From the NCBI GenBank assembly GCA_001643675.2, contig LSRY02000030.1:234501-298500 (forward strand): 64,000 nucleotides of DNA. Reading direction: 5' to 3'. The notes below the pieces were generated by a model. The model searched no databases and was not told the origin of the DNA. It saw only the letters and a list, made by a program, of their open reading frames with translations. A program made the position numbers and the translations under genes. Positions 46,024-57,535 of the stretch are shown here, piece by piece; position 1 is the stretch's first letter, and every line of letters begins with the position of its first letter. Source of the DNA: Monocercomonoides exilis (Eukaryota > Preaxostyla > Oxymonadida > Polymastigidae).

Positions 46024-48640
46024 TCAGTCGAAATTTACAACACAAATTGGATAATGCATCAGAGATGATGATATAATGGAATGGGATATGGAAGAAGAAA
46101 AAAAATTAGAGAGAGGGAAAGGGAATGAAGAAAAAAAAGTTGAAATCGAATTAGATTGGCTTTTGTATTTTTCTCTGTTTTTGTTTTTGTTGTTGTTGTC
46201 ACATGCGTTGTGAAAGACAACATGCAGGTGAGTGTTAATAGCACGCAGCATCTTCTCCAGCCCCAGTCTGATTGGCATAATCGATTCTGCATTCTTCAGA
46301 TATATGATGCGGTATTGCACAGTGAAAGAATACTGTTTGTTTTCTGAGTCGTCTTTGATGGATAATGGATGGAAGATATCAGAGATCGAGGGAAGAGTTA
46401 GGCAACGAACAAAAAGAATAAAAACAGGATTGATTTGATGGAAGTTGGTGAACAAGTGGGTGAGCAGAAGAGCTTCAGGATGAGCCAGAAAACGGGAATT
46501 TGAGGTGTCTTGACTGATCAATGGTTGAAGCAATTTAATTTATGTAAGCATTGTTTTCATCATATTCGCTCTTCCTTCTTTTGAAGTTCTTTTGATTGAA
46601 AGGTATCTTCTGAAGAATATTCACTCACCATCCCTGTATTGGCTGAAAGTTGCTGAATTCTTCTGATAGAGTCGCTGGATCAATCTAGCTGTTACAAGAA
46701 GAAGAAGAAGAAGAAGCAGTTGTAAAAGCAATTCCTTCTTCCTTTTTCTTTTTCTCTTCTTTCTCTTCTTTCTCTTCTTCTTCTTCTTCTTCTGAATCTC
46801 CTTCTTCAAAGCGCGTTCTATTCCTCCACGCTGCATTCTCCTTCTCCTGCTCCAAATCTGCCTGCTCAAAGTTATTCTCCACAAGTTCACATCTCACCAA
46901 CTCTTTTTCCAGTGCAAAAAACGTGTTAAGTTTTGCCACTCAACCAGATGCAGCGCCCGCACACTCATCACATACGCAAGTCGGTTGATCAGATAAAGAC
47001 AATGGTCTCCATAATGAGGAGGAGAAGAAAGAGAATTAGAAGAAGAAGAAGAAGTATGATTTTGAGATTTGTGTGAATGTTTTTTGAGATTTTGAGATGA
47101 TTCTAATTCTTTGTTCTCTTCTTCTTCAACGTTTTCGTTTTATGAAGACATTTCAGAATCTCTTCCATCAATTGTTGATGTATTCTCCTTATTGAAAAAA
47201 CAGCTCTTTCAAAAATGTTTATGATGTGATAGAATCGTTTGGGATGGTTGCTGAATGAAGAGAGCAGACGCGCCCAGTCATTTGTGGTGAAATATGTGTG
47301 TGGAGAACAAGATGTGGAGATTATTTGGCTGGAAGAAGAAGAAGAGGAGGAGGAAGAAGATTTTTCGCATTTATTTGTGTTAAATTTATCGAAACTTGCA
47401 AGTGATGATGATGTTGATGTTCCTCTTTTGTGGTCGATTTTGTAACCAAAAGGCGCTCTTTGCTCTTTCTTCATTCTCATCCCTTGCATTCCCTTCGGAG
47501 TTCGATAAGTCAGTCCTTTTTGTGTTTTCCCTTTGTTTCCCTCTTCTTTCTCTTCATCTTTCTCCTTCTCTTCCTCTTCCTCTTCCTCTCCATACGGAAC
47601 ATATCTAATTTACGAAGCACATACCACAAAGTTGTATATTGCAAACTCACTCGGCTGCATCATCAGCGCATGTCGCACTTGATTCGCTCTGAAGACGCAG
47701 GATGAGCCAAAATCCATTCGAACATCTCGTTCTGCTGATTGCCTAGCATGTTATGGATAATCTGAGTCATCTGTAAAGTCGTTTGCTTCGTTGTTTTCTT
47801 CGTCTTTCTCATCTTCGCTCGCTTCGTAGAAGGAGTCCGAATAAGCAGATCGATGGTGAGAATAAATTTGTGGAGAAAAAGAAGAAGATAATGATGGTGT
47901 ATTCCGATGATTTCTTGTATCTATGTCCTGCGCTTGTGACGAATTCTGTTTGTGTTCCTTTTGCTTCGCCTTCTTTTCTGTATTTTGTTCTCATTCATCA
48001 TTAAGCCTATTTTCCACAGTGTCTTTGATCACCTGCTCTCTGAAGAAGTTCGATTCGCTCCAGTCAAATTCTTCTTTTTGCAGCTTGCTTAATTCATCCT
48101 TCATCTTTTTGTATCTTCTGTTTTGCCATTTCTTCGTATCTTTGCTTTTTGTGTTCCGAATCACTCTTTTCTTCTTCACACTCTTGATATTTATCTCATC
48201 TTCCTCTATCTTCCTCCTCTCCCTCTCCATTTCCATCTCCCTCTTTTTTTCTCTTTCTCTTTCTCGCTCTTCTCGTCTGCTTCCCTGCCATTTCTCCTCA
48301 CTGCTGCTTGTTCTGAAAGATGCCGTGCTTTCCCACTGCCACGATGTCCTCAAACACGCCAACAACCGCACCGCTCACGAAACATTCTGTGGAAAAACGA
48401 AAAGTCGAATCGAAGCTCATCTCCAGCGCCGCTTGCATCACGCTCATCGCTTCTGACCGAGAGTCGGTGGTGGATTTGGAAGAAGAAGAAGAGGACGAGG
48501 AAGAGGAAGAGGAAAATAAGGAAGAAGGAGAAGATCTGAAAAATGGATTTGTCTCATTTGAAGAAAAAGGAGAAGTGCATTTATGAGGTTATTGAAGATC
48601 GAGAATTTTGTAGATGAATGAAAATTAAAATTAATAAAGA
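46024..48640 (-). pseudogene. Chain of fragments of an unidentified gene
   Basis: Consecutive minus-strand frames with protein-like composition, separated by stops and frame changes. They are 48580-48320 (ALEMSFDSTFRFSTECFVSG), 48371-47991 (charged coiled-coil-like KKREMEMERERRKIEED), 47740-47640 (FRANQVRHALMMQPSEFAIY), 47489-47103 (SPHTYFTTNDWARLLSSFSN), 46939-46685 (ALEKELVRCELVENNFEQAD) and 46533-46024 (FLAHPEALLLTHLFTNFHQI). Ser, Glu and Arg tracts join them. The order suggests one long eroded host gene read right to left. I do not recognise it. Confidence 0.4.
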
Positions 48641-48683
48641 AATTCAATGAAACGTTATTTCTAATATTTTTCTTCTATTTCTC

Positions 48684-50351
48684 ATGTTCTTCTTGTTACA
48701 GTGTTCACAAAATTCATCATTAATTCTTCTTCATCTTCTTTCTTTCGTTAATGCTAATAAGAAACATGCGACAATTCCTTTTTCCTCTTTTTGATTTCAT
48801 CTCTTAAGCTTTCAATTCCCCTTGTTTCACAAAAAATCATCTTTCCTCAAAAACTAATTCTTTGCCAAAGCCCAATGCCAGGGATCTTCGAAATATCTCG
48901 CATTTCATCTATCTGTATTTTTTTTCCCCAACTTTTCTTTTTCTTCTTCAAAGCCACCTAATCCTTCACTCTTTCAGCAACCTGAATGAAAAAATAATAA
49001 TCACTTCAAAAAAACAACAACAACAAACCTTTTTACCATTTCTATAAGCAATTTTCTATATTTTATCCCATAGGCAGCTGTTTCTTCCATAAAATTCATT
49101 ATTCCTTCCTTTTTCCAAGTGTTTCATCATCTGATTCGCTAATCGTCCTTTCCAGAAGTCATTTTTCTATTAAATGCATCGATTTCTGTTTCTTCTGAAA
49201 AATGTGAAACTTATGTATTTTCTTCAATTTCATCTTTCTCATTGAAAAACATCATTGTTTCTCGTCTGAAAATATCATCTCCAATTCCCTTCCCAATCCC
49301 TTCACCCTGGGCACTTTCCATATGAATTCTCTCTCCCAACTCGATAGCCACCCTGCACAACGAGATATCCCGCTTTTATTCATTTTCATTCTTTTCCGCC
49401 TATTGCCCTGAAAGAAACACAAAAAATGTTAATAAGCAGATATTCATATAAAGAAAACCAAAAAAGACCAAACTGTTCTTCGACTGTTTTTTGCCAAACA
49501 GCTTCGTTTCCACAGCCATCATACAAATATTTTCAATTAAAACAAAGAAAGAACACATATTGATTATCTAGAAGAAAGATTTGTTTTAAAACATGTGTTT
49601 TTATCATAAAATAACAAAAAACAAACCTCGATGCAACGCCAATGTGGAGAAAAATTGTTGAAAGAACATTTTGAAATAAAGTTATGGAATTTTTTCTCAT
49701 TGAAAAGAGTTCAAAACACACATTTTTTTAAATCATTTTTAATGAATAATGTTGTTTTGATAATTATGAAGCGTATGAACACAAATAGAAAATATACATT
49801 TTCTCGTTCTTGAAAGAACAAAAAAGTGAAAAAAATTCACAGATTTTTGATCTGAAAATTTGAGATACATTTTTCGAAAAAGAGGTCACACCTTGGTACC
49901 CCTTTTTTTGATATATTTCACACACCCTCATAACAACAAATCGATTCGTGCAAAAAAAATGCCACCCAAGGTGTGACCCTCGTGGGATACAGATATCGCA
50001 TAAAATACCGGACATCGCACAAAATACCGGACAAGATCGATTTCACAATAACTGCAAGAGGAATAATTCTGTCAATTTTCCTCAAAATATATCTCATTAA
50101 GACAAACTCATTAGACATACGAGAATTTCAAAATTGCTTCATTTGTGCTCGGAAAAAAATACAATCGAAATTTGGGGGAAACTCAAAATCCTATTTCTCC
50201 CTGATATCAATCATTAATTTTTTCTGAGCACAAACGAAGCTGTTTTGAAAGTTTTGCATATCAAATGAATTTGTGTTGATGAGATGTATATTGAGGAAAA
50301 TTATCAGAATTTTTCTTCTTGCGGTTATTGAGATATCGATCTTGTCCGGTA
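48684..50351 (+). repeat. Left arm of the inverted repeat
   Basis: Mirror copy of 55868-57535. From outside in: a host-derived segment (about 49200-49521, minus-strand orientation) that also occurs at 22.4-25.4 kb, an AT-rich stretch, a short hairpin (49884-49978), then the fold-back element starting at 49990. Open frames inside it are mirrored in the other arm and are not taken as genes. Confidence 0.9.
49200..49521 (-). pseudogene. Repeated host segment, left-arm copy
   Basis: Complement of the segment at 22431-22485 plus 24993-25250, without the pogo-like insertion. Reads KRDISLCRVAIELGERIHME then QGEGIGKGIGDDIFRRET on the minus strand, with the same stop before KRDIS. The undisturbed junction (CAGTTTGG next to TCTTTTTT) shows the site before insertion. 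Protein not recognised. Confidence 0.55.
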
Positions 50352-50367
50352 TTTTATGCGATATCTG
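49990..50367. mobile_element. Fold-back element, left-arm copy
   Basis: A 378-bp palindrome, starting CAGATATCGCATAAAATACC and ending with its complement, flanked by TA at 49988-49989 and 50368-50369. Same family as 41029-41426. The outer end has two AAAATACCGGAC motifs and the inner end only one, so the inner end has lost a repeat unit of about 23 bp. Confidence 0.85.
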
Positions 50368-50369
50368 TA

Positions 50370-51463
50370 CCTAAAAAATATTTTTACCTTATGATCATAT
50401 CCATAATTATTTTATTTAACAAAAAATTGTCTGACTTTAGCGTTATGAGACGATTGTTTATCATTTGTTATTTGCACAAAAATTTAACATTCTGTCATTA
50501 TTTTGTAATATATAATATTGTTTTTCTGCTTATGTTGAGAGAAATTTTTTCAATTTTATTAATAAAAGTTTTGAAAATGAATAATTTTTTTTCACTTTTT
50601 TTAATCTTCAAAATTTAAAAAGAATAAATTATCTCGAGTGGTTTACCAAAAGATTATAAATTGAACAAAAAATGTTTCATCATTATTGTTTAAAAAAAAA
50701 ATTTCACATTTGATTTTGAACGAATTATCCAATTATTAAAGAATTATTTACGACATTGTTTCTGTGAAAAAAATATATTTTTTCAATAACTTTCAAATAT
50801 ATTAATCAGTCATCCAAACATATATTTGCAATTTTGTCAATTGAATTAAAATTAAAAAATCAAAAGTTTTTCTAATCTTTTATCTCTCATAATATTTTTT
50901 CTTGAAAAAACATATTTTTGCTGAAATCAAACAACTCAATATTTATTTAAAAATAAAGAAAAGAAAATCAGTTAAATATTAAATTTTGTTGATAATCAAA
51001 TTTTTTGTATTTATTTTTTTTTATTTTGTGATTTTATTTATGAGCTTTTTGGCTAACTATGTATCTTCTTATAATATAAAATAGTGAGAAAGAAAAAAAA
51101 TTCAAAAAAATTATAAAAAAAAACAATGAATGACTACGGAATTTTGTTGATTTTTTCATATTGAAAATTCCATAATTAAAAAAATATTTCACAAAAATGT
51201 CTTTTTGGAAACCTCAGTCAACTCTTAATTCACTATAAAAAATTTTTTAGAAATAAATTGAACTCATCGGTGGATATGACGTGGATTCATTGCTTGCCTA
51301 TTTGTTTAACACTTACAGGCAATCATCTTCAGTAATTAACGATTTACTGAGGTCTTTGAATGGTTTGGTTCTTAATATTTATGTATTGAGTTAAAAAATG
51401 TCATTTTGACTCTCGATTATTTTTTTCATTTATATTTGTTTATTATTTATTTTTTTTGAAACA
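50370..51463. other. AT-rich left interior
   Basis: Extremely AT-rich with no coding signal until an acceptor-like TTTTTTTGAAACAG ending at 51464. May hold the promoter or first intron of the element's gene; nothing specific is visible. Confidence 0.5.
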
Positions 51464-52260
51464 GAATATCACATTAAGCTGCTTGAAGACTTGTCTGTGG
51501 TGTACAACAACGCTCCGTTGCACACTCAGACAACAATGCTGCAAGCGCTGTCTCGAAACACATCATTATCCGATTTACTGGAATATGGATATGATGTCAC
51601 AGAAGGCAAATTTATTTACGCGAAACAAACATTAAAGAAAAACCAAGGCTTCATTGTCCCGCCTCAAAAACCACATCTTCCGTCTTGCAGAAGTGGTTTG
51701 AAATTATTAACATTTTTTCATTGTTTATTATCAAAGTTTTCTATGGATTAAATGAACAGGATTGGGAAAAGGGCAACAACTGGATATTTGCCCAATCCAC
51801 TGAATCTTCGACCTCGCTTCAGTCAGAAAAGAAAAAGCAGCGAGCAGAACCGGATAATGCCGGATTTATTGATGAAGATGCCTGGGAAAATGAAATTGTT
51901 ACAGAAAACTCTTTTTCAAATAAAAAACAATCTTCTTCATCTTCAACATCATCTCAGCAAAACAAAAAATTAAATTCCATTTCAGAAAAAAAATCCTCCT
52001 TCTTCAAATTCTTTTTCTTCTCAAGCTGTCGAAGCCCCAATCAGCACTCCAATAAGGAGAGAAAGGAGGTCAACAAAAAGAAAAACAAACACATCATGTC
52101 ATAAACGTTATTCTTCTCCTTCGCCAATTCCAATTCACAAACTTTTTCAAAAACAAAATAATTATCAATTTCCCCATCTTCTTCTTCTTCCTCATTTTCC
52201 AAAAAGAAACATAATTAAAATATTAATTCTTCCACCATTGAAGAATTTTCAACTTCCTTC
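51464..52260 (+). pseudogene. N-terminal part of the USP-transposase
   Basis: Starts EYHIKLLEDLSVVYNNAPLH, then TTMLQALSRNTSLSDLLEYG. This helical region resembles the N-terminal part of several DDE transposases that have a YG-A-K motif before the DNA-binding segment (here YDVTEGKFIYAKQTL). A possible intron follows (GT at 51696 to AG at 51759). Downstream, two frames alternate: an acidic/Ser-rich one (NAGFIDEDAWENEIVTEN) and, after an A8 run near 51987, a basic one (TPIRRERRSTKRKTNTSCHK). That suggests a one-base slip in the A run. Probably the same protein as the next two entries; the junction is uncertain. Confidence 0.5.
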
Positions 52261-52272
52261 AGCAACAATGAT

Positions 52273-54126
52273 ATGTGGGTGAGTGATCAATTTGTTGAAT
52301 ATGCAACTTCACCTGCACTCATCCCTCCTCAGGCTTTTCAAAATCTAATGTCATCATTTTCAAAAGGCAGGATCACTTCTTTTCAACATTATTCACAAGC
52401 AGATGAAAGAGATGAAACATTTCTTGATTATTCTCCGCAAATCATGTCAAACAGCAACACAATGGATTTTCTTCCTGCAATTCAATCTCCTTCTTCATCT
52501 ATATTTTCAAACATTAACAAAGATTCCAGTTCTTCAACAAAAATAGTTAAAGGCTTGCAAAATTTTGGAAATGCTTGCTATCTGGCTTCTCTTCTTCAAT
52601 GCTTATCTTCTATCATCACGCAAAAACCTTCTTTCATATCAAAACAAACAGCTTTAAAGAACACATCTTCGCGTGTTATTAGCGTTTGCAAACAATTGGC
52701 CAAAGATGGAACGGCCGTGCGTTCGTGGGTCCCATCACTGATCAACAAATGGGAAGACTTTTGTGGATATGGCAGCAGACAGCAGCAAAATGTGGCTGAG
52801 GCGTTTGAAAATCTTCATCAACTTCTTCAAGATAATAAGATATTTGAAATGGATACCTTCAATCCAGTGCTCATTACACATTTCAAATGTCAAAAATGTC
52901 AAAAAGTTTCAAATCATTTCAATGAAGCCTGCAGTTATGTTATCATTAATTCATCCTCTCCTCATAAAGGTCTATCTTCTATCTTTTAAACTGAGATACT
53001 GAACGGAAAAAATACTGTCTATTGCAACGATTGCAAAGAGAAATGCTGCGCTGCGAGATGGGAGGAAATGGCTGCATTTCCAAATGTGCTTGCCCTCTGT
53101 CAAGAATGCACTGACTCTGCTCGCTATTCTCCTTCAAAAACCTTCGTCATGGAAACCGATAGAGTGAATCAGCGTTCGTTTTGCAAAGGGTTTTCAAATG
53201 ATAATTTTCAACATCTCCAGGAAAACTATAAAGAAGTGTATTTTTATCATTTTGTTGGGCAAATTCTTTTTCAGCGTCTGGATCAACAAAATGGACATAA
53301 CATTGCAGTTGTGAAAAGGAAGGCAGGAAGAGAGGCATTGTGGAATATTTGCAACGATTCTGATATCCTTGAATTGGACAAAGAAAACTGGAATTCATCA
53401 TGGAAAGATCTTTATGATCAAGGTTTCGTTCCTTCGCTGACATTCTATATCAAAGAAAAAACAAAACCAACACTGTCAACTATTCAATTTGGTGGTTCAT
53501 CATCATCATCATTAGCAGCAGCAGCAGCAGCAGTAGCATCATCATCATCATTCATCACACAACCTCCTCGAACAACTTCCATTCCTCCACTCTCTTCGTC
53601 AATTTCAACGAGTTATGGATTAGAAGTACAGAAAGAAAAAAGAAAGAAAACGGGCATCTTTTCTCCCAATGAAAAGAGATTAATCTTCAAGCCCAAATCT
53701 AAATTATGGAAAGAGTTTTCCGAAGAAACAAATATCAAAGTTTCTTTGTCTCACTTTTACAAACTCACCACCAACTTCTCAAAAGCGAAAAGACGTACAG
53801 ATCTTTGTGGCATGTGTGAGAAACTCAACTATCTGGAAAACAAATTAAAGTCATCGCAAAACAAAAATGGACTGTCTGAAGCAGAGTTTCACACACTCAA
53901 ACTTCTTCGTCAACATCGTCTTGTTGCAGAAATGCAACGAAAACACTATCAATCAACTGTTGACAACTTGAAAGAGGGAGAAGCAGTCTTCGTCTTCGAC
54001 TTCAAAGAGAAATGGAAGCTCCCCATCAGAAAAAATCAACTTCAACAGGAATTCTTCAACTATCAACAAGTGTCTCAATTCACTATTATTTCACTTCAAA
54101 AAATTAATAATCAACATGTCAAATGA
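52273..54126 (+). pseudogene. USP deubiquitinase domain plus start of DDE transposase
   Basis: One frame over 618 codons, broken only by TAA at 52987-52989 (codon 239). Residues 94-112 are the USP Cys box, GLQNFGNACYLASLLQCLSS, with nucleophile candidate Cys102. CQKC (206-209) and CNDC just after the stop form a zinc-finger-like pair. NGHNIAVV (His342) and WNICNDSD (357-364) match the His box and the third catalytic position. This is the order and spacing of peptidase family C19 (USP), which removes ubiquitin. A Ser/Ala-rich linker follows. The transposase then begins: KRLIFKPKSKLWKEFSEETN, LCGMCEKL, and GEAVFVFDFKEKW with candidate first catalytic Asp576. The frame closes at 54124-54126, where the signal shifts to another frame. 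The USP is fused to a transposase, which argues against a plain host gene. Confidence 0.75.
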
Positions 54127-54179
54127 ACATTCAACTTCTTCTCCGACTGATTCCCAAATGATCACAGATTTGTTATTGA

Positions 54180-54914
54180 GTGTCTGGAATCAGCGATCAT
54201 AAGACACTTCTCACAGACACTCACACTTTTAAGTTCTTCTGCGATTCGGGCCCACACAACAGAAATCGCTTCCTTCTTCACTTCATCCACTCAAAACAAT
54301 CCAAACTTCTCAAAAAGAAAAACACTCAACTCAACTTCTTCGCTGAGCACCATGGAAAAAATATCTGCGATAGTGAATTTGGTGCGTTAGTGAATGCAGT
54401 CGACAACAATCTTTCGACAGAACACATCACAACACTTCACGATTTGATCAACTTCTTCGAAAACAATATGAATAATTCGACATCAGCTTCTTCAACTTCA
54501 CAATCAAACATTTTCTCAACATCATCATCAAACTCTTCACCATCTTCAACATCTGTCAATAGCTTTGAGCATGAGAGGTACTTTGAAGAGTACGTACCAT
54601 CTCAGCAAATTGCATGGCCATCATTGTCAGTCCCTCACATGAAGGACTACTTGTATTTTGAGCGCAAGGGCTCATTTGTCTGCGCATCTGCTGTTGGATA
54701 TCTTCCTCAACGCTCTCTGGTTGCACTCGAATCTTCGACAATGAAAGAAAAGGTTCAACGTTCAAGAAAGTCATTTCACTCTGATATCACATCATCTAAC
54801 TCTTCTCTTCTTTCTCAATCTTCTCAAGATCTTCTTTCAAGAAGATTTGATCTTCTTCTTGACTCTTCATCTTTAAATGAATCTCAAAATTGTATTAATG
54901 GTGTCCCTTTTTAA
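54180..54914 (+). pseudogene. C-terminal catalytic part of the DDE transposase
   Basis: Follows a frameshifted stretch (54127-54220, where HRFVIECLESAIIRHFSQT lies in the previous entry's frame). Contains TFKFFCDSGPHNRNRFLLHF, with the second acidic residue candidate (Asp at 54243-54245), and FFAEHHGKNICDSEFGALV, with the third (Glu at 54345-54347). The spacing and the D..D..E order fit an RNase H-fold transposase. The FF-E-HGK-CD motif is shared by several large eukaryotic DNA transposons; I cannot name the superfamily. A Ser-rich C-terminal region follows (YFEEYVPSQQIAWPSLSVPH, GSFVCASAVGYLPQRS). It needs at least one frame correction to join the previous entry, so this copy is inactive. 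Confidence 0.6.
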
Positions 54915-55851
54915 GAAACTTGTTGTGTATGCTTAGCTGGCACTCTATCGGAAGGATGCTGGACATGACTGTTCGAATAAGATATTGCAGCCTTCGGGCT
55001 GCTTTATCCGGACCTGGATACGACGAACAGCCTCTCAGGTGCACAATAGTTAGAATCCGATTGTTTTCTTGTGCTTTTTGTCCCGATATTGTCCCTATGA
55101 TTAAATTGGTTATTGTCCCTACAATTATTGTATTTATCGAGATTCATAAATTGAGAGAGTTGTGAGGGAATTCATTGATCTTTGTGTGAGGTTTTTAGAA
55201 GGGAGAGTTATTGAGAGTGTGAAATGTTGTTTTATCATTGTGTCTGCCTTTTTTCTTTGTTGGATTTTATCTTTTTGAGTCAAAGAAAGAGAAATATTAG
55301 AAAGGGGTGAGTGAATGGAAAACAAAAGAAAAACAGTCAAGTTTGTTTTTGAACTTGAAGAATTTGTAATCTTTTTTGTTTGGGATTGCCATTGATTCCA
55401 TGAATCAGCTGTTTTGGTGCGACCTTTTCTTTTTCCTTTCACTGTTCAGAATATTTGGTAATTTGATAATGATAAGTGAGAAATACGAGAGAATGAAATT
55501 GAAAATGAATAAGTTTATGTTTGCTGAATGATCAAGATGTTAATATAGTTTATTTTGTAAATCGTTTGATGAAACAAAAAGTTTTTTGAAATTGATTATA
55601 TTTGTTATGTTTTATTTTTCAAGTGTTTCAGTTTTTTATTTGTTTGTTGTAGTTTTTAAAAACCAATTCATTTATTTCGAAACATATCCAACATTGTGCA
55701 AAGAGAACTGGTTTCATAACATAAATAATTTTTATCAACAATAATACACAACAATAATGTTAAAATTTCAAAACAACTGAATTTATTATTGATTTTTTCA
55801 AAAAAAGTTTAAAATAATATCAATGAGACACATAGTTTGTGCAAAAAATAC
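54915..55851. other. Right interior of the inverted-repeat unit
   Basis: Positions 54920-55165 may hold an eroded C terminus in shifting frames (CCVC, GTLSEGCW; DIAAFGLLYPDLDTTNSLSG). From 55200 the DNA is AT-rich with no coding signal. Confidence 0.4.
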
Positions 55852-56229
55852 CGGACATTACAAAAAATACCGGACAAGATCGATATCTCAATAACCGCAA
55901 GAAGAAAAATTCTGTCAATTTTCCTCAATATACATCTCATCAACACAAATTCATTTGATATGCAAAACTTTCAAAACAGCTTCGTTTGTGCTCAGAAAAA
56001 ATTAATGATTGATATCAGGGAGAAATAGGATTTTGAGTTTCCCCCAAATTTCGATTGTATTTTTTTCCGAGCACAAATGAAGCAATTTTGAAATTCTCGT
56101 ATGTCTAATGAGTTTGTCTTAATGAGATATATTTTGAGGAAAATTGACAGAATTATTCCTCTTGCAGTTATTGTGAAATCGATCTTGTCCGGTATTTTGT
56201 GCGATGTCCGGTATTTTATGCGATATCTG
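55852..56229. mobile_element. Fold-back element, right-arm copy
   Basis: Mirror of 49990-50367. The outer end is intact (GGTATTTTATGCGATATCTG then TA at 56230-56231). The inner end has diverged to GTGCAAAAAATACCGGACAT-type sequence with two motif copies. Outer ends of both arm copies are identical, while inner ends differ from each other. Confidence 0.8.
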
Positions 56230-57535
56230 TATCCCACGAGGGTCACACCTTGGGTGGCATTTTTTTTGCACGAATCGATTTGTTGTTATGAGGGTGTGTG
56301 AAATATATCAAAAAAAGGGGTACCAAGGTGTGACCTCTTTTTCGAAAAATGTATCTCAAATTTTCAGATCAAAAATCTGTGAATTTTTTTCACTTTTTTG
56401 TTCTTTCAAGAACGAGAAAATGTATATTTTCTATTTGTGTTCATACGCTTCATAATTATCAAAACAACATTATTCATTAAAAATGATTTAAAAAAATGTG
56501 TGTTTTGAACTCTTTTCAATGAGAAAAAATTCCATAACTTTATTTCAAAATGTTCTTTCAACAATTTTTCTCCACATTGGCGTTGCATCGAGGTTTGTTT
56601 TTTGTTATTTTATGATAAAAACACATGTTTTAAAACAAATCTTTCTTCTAGATAATCAATATGTGTTCTTTCTTTGTTTTAATTGAAAATATTTGTATGA
56701 TGGCTGTGGAAACGAAGCTGTTTGGCAAAAAACAGTCGAAGAACAGTTTGGTCTTTTTTGGTTTTCTTTATATGAATATCTGCTTATTAACATTTTTTGT
56801 GTTTCTTTCAGGGCAATAGGCGGAAAAGAATGAAAATGAATAAAAGCGGGATATCTCGTTGTGCAGGGTGGCTATCGAGTTGGGAGAGAGAATTCATATG
56901 GAAAGTGCCCAGGGTGAAGGGATTGGGAAGGGAATTGGAGATGATATTTTCAGACGAGAAACAATGATGTTTTTCAATGAGAAAGATGAAATTGAAGAAA
57001 ATACATAAGTTTCACATTTTTCAGAAGAAACAGAAATCGATGCATTTAATAGAAAAATGACTTCTGGAAAGGACGATTAGCGAATCAGATGATGAAACAC
57101 TTGGAAAAAGGAAGGAATAATGAATTTTATGGAAGAAACAGCTGCCTATGGGATAAAATATAGAAAATTGCTTATAGAAATGGTAAAAAGGTTTGTTGTT
57201 GTTGTTTTTTTGAAGTGATTATTATTTTTTCATTCAGGTTGCTGAAAGAGTGAAGGATTAGGTGGCTTTGAAGAAGAAAAAGAAAAGTTGGGGAAAAAAA
57301 ATACAGATAGATGAAATGCGAGATATTTCGAAGATCCCTGGCATTGGGCTTTGGCAAAGAATTAGTTTTTGAGGAAAGATGATTTTTTGTGAAACAAGGG
57401 GAATTGAAAGCTTAAGAGATGAAATCAAAAAGAGGAAAAAGGAATTGTCGCATGTTTCTTATTAGCATTAACGAAAGAAAGAAGATGAAGAAGAATTAAT
57501 GATGAATTTTGTGAACACTGTAACAAGAAGAACAT
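55868..57535 (-). repeat. Right arm of the inverted repeat
   Basis: Exact mirror of 48684-50351 in every frame compared. Contains, from inside out, the fold-back element, the short hairpin (about 56241-56335), AT-rich DNA and the repeated host segment on the + strand. Homology ends at 57535, in AACAT, opposite ATGTT at 48684. Confidence 0.9.
56698..57130 (+). pseudogene. Repeated host segment, right-arm copy
   Basis: Same sequence as 22431-22485 and 24993-25360 without the transposon. Reads QGEGIGKGIGDDIFRRET then FNEKDEIEENT, a short intron-like stretch, and TEIDAFNRKMTSGKDD before TAG. The upstream frame has TAA before KRDIS. Unrecognised and probably non-functional. Confidence 0.55.

Larger units (their letters stand above)
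48684..57535. mobile_element. Large inverted-repeat unit encoding a USP-transposase
   Basis: Two arms, 48684-50351 and 55868-57535, are inverted copies with no length difference: every matched pair sums to 106219, and five separate open frames are identical residue for residue. The 5.5-kb centre carries one + strand coding region (51464-54914) with a deubiquitinase-like domain and a DDE-type transposase. Either the whole 8.9 kb is one transposon with 1.67-kb termini, or a 6.2-kb element (49990-56229, TA at both ends) sits at the exact centre of an older palindrome. Outer limits are where homology stops; no clear target duplication is seen there. Confidence 0.6.

Noticed and set aside
48862-50227. 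Open frames of 60-84 codons inside the inverted-repeat arms
   Set aside because: They repeat in mirror image in the other arm and lie in fold-back or AT-rich DNA; identity reflects the duplication, not selection.
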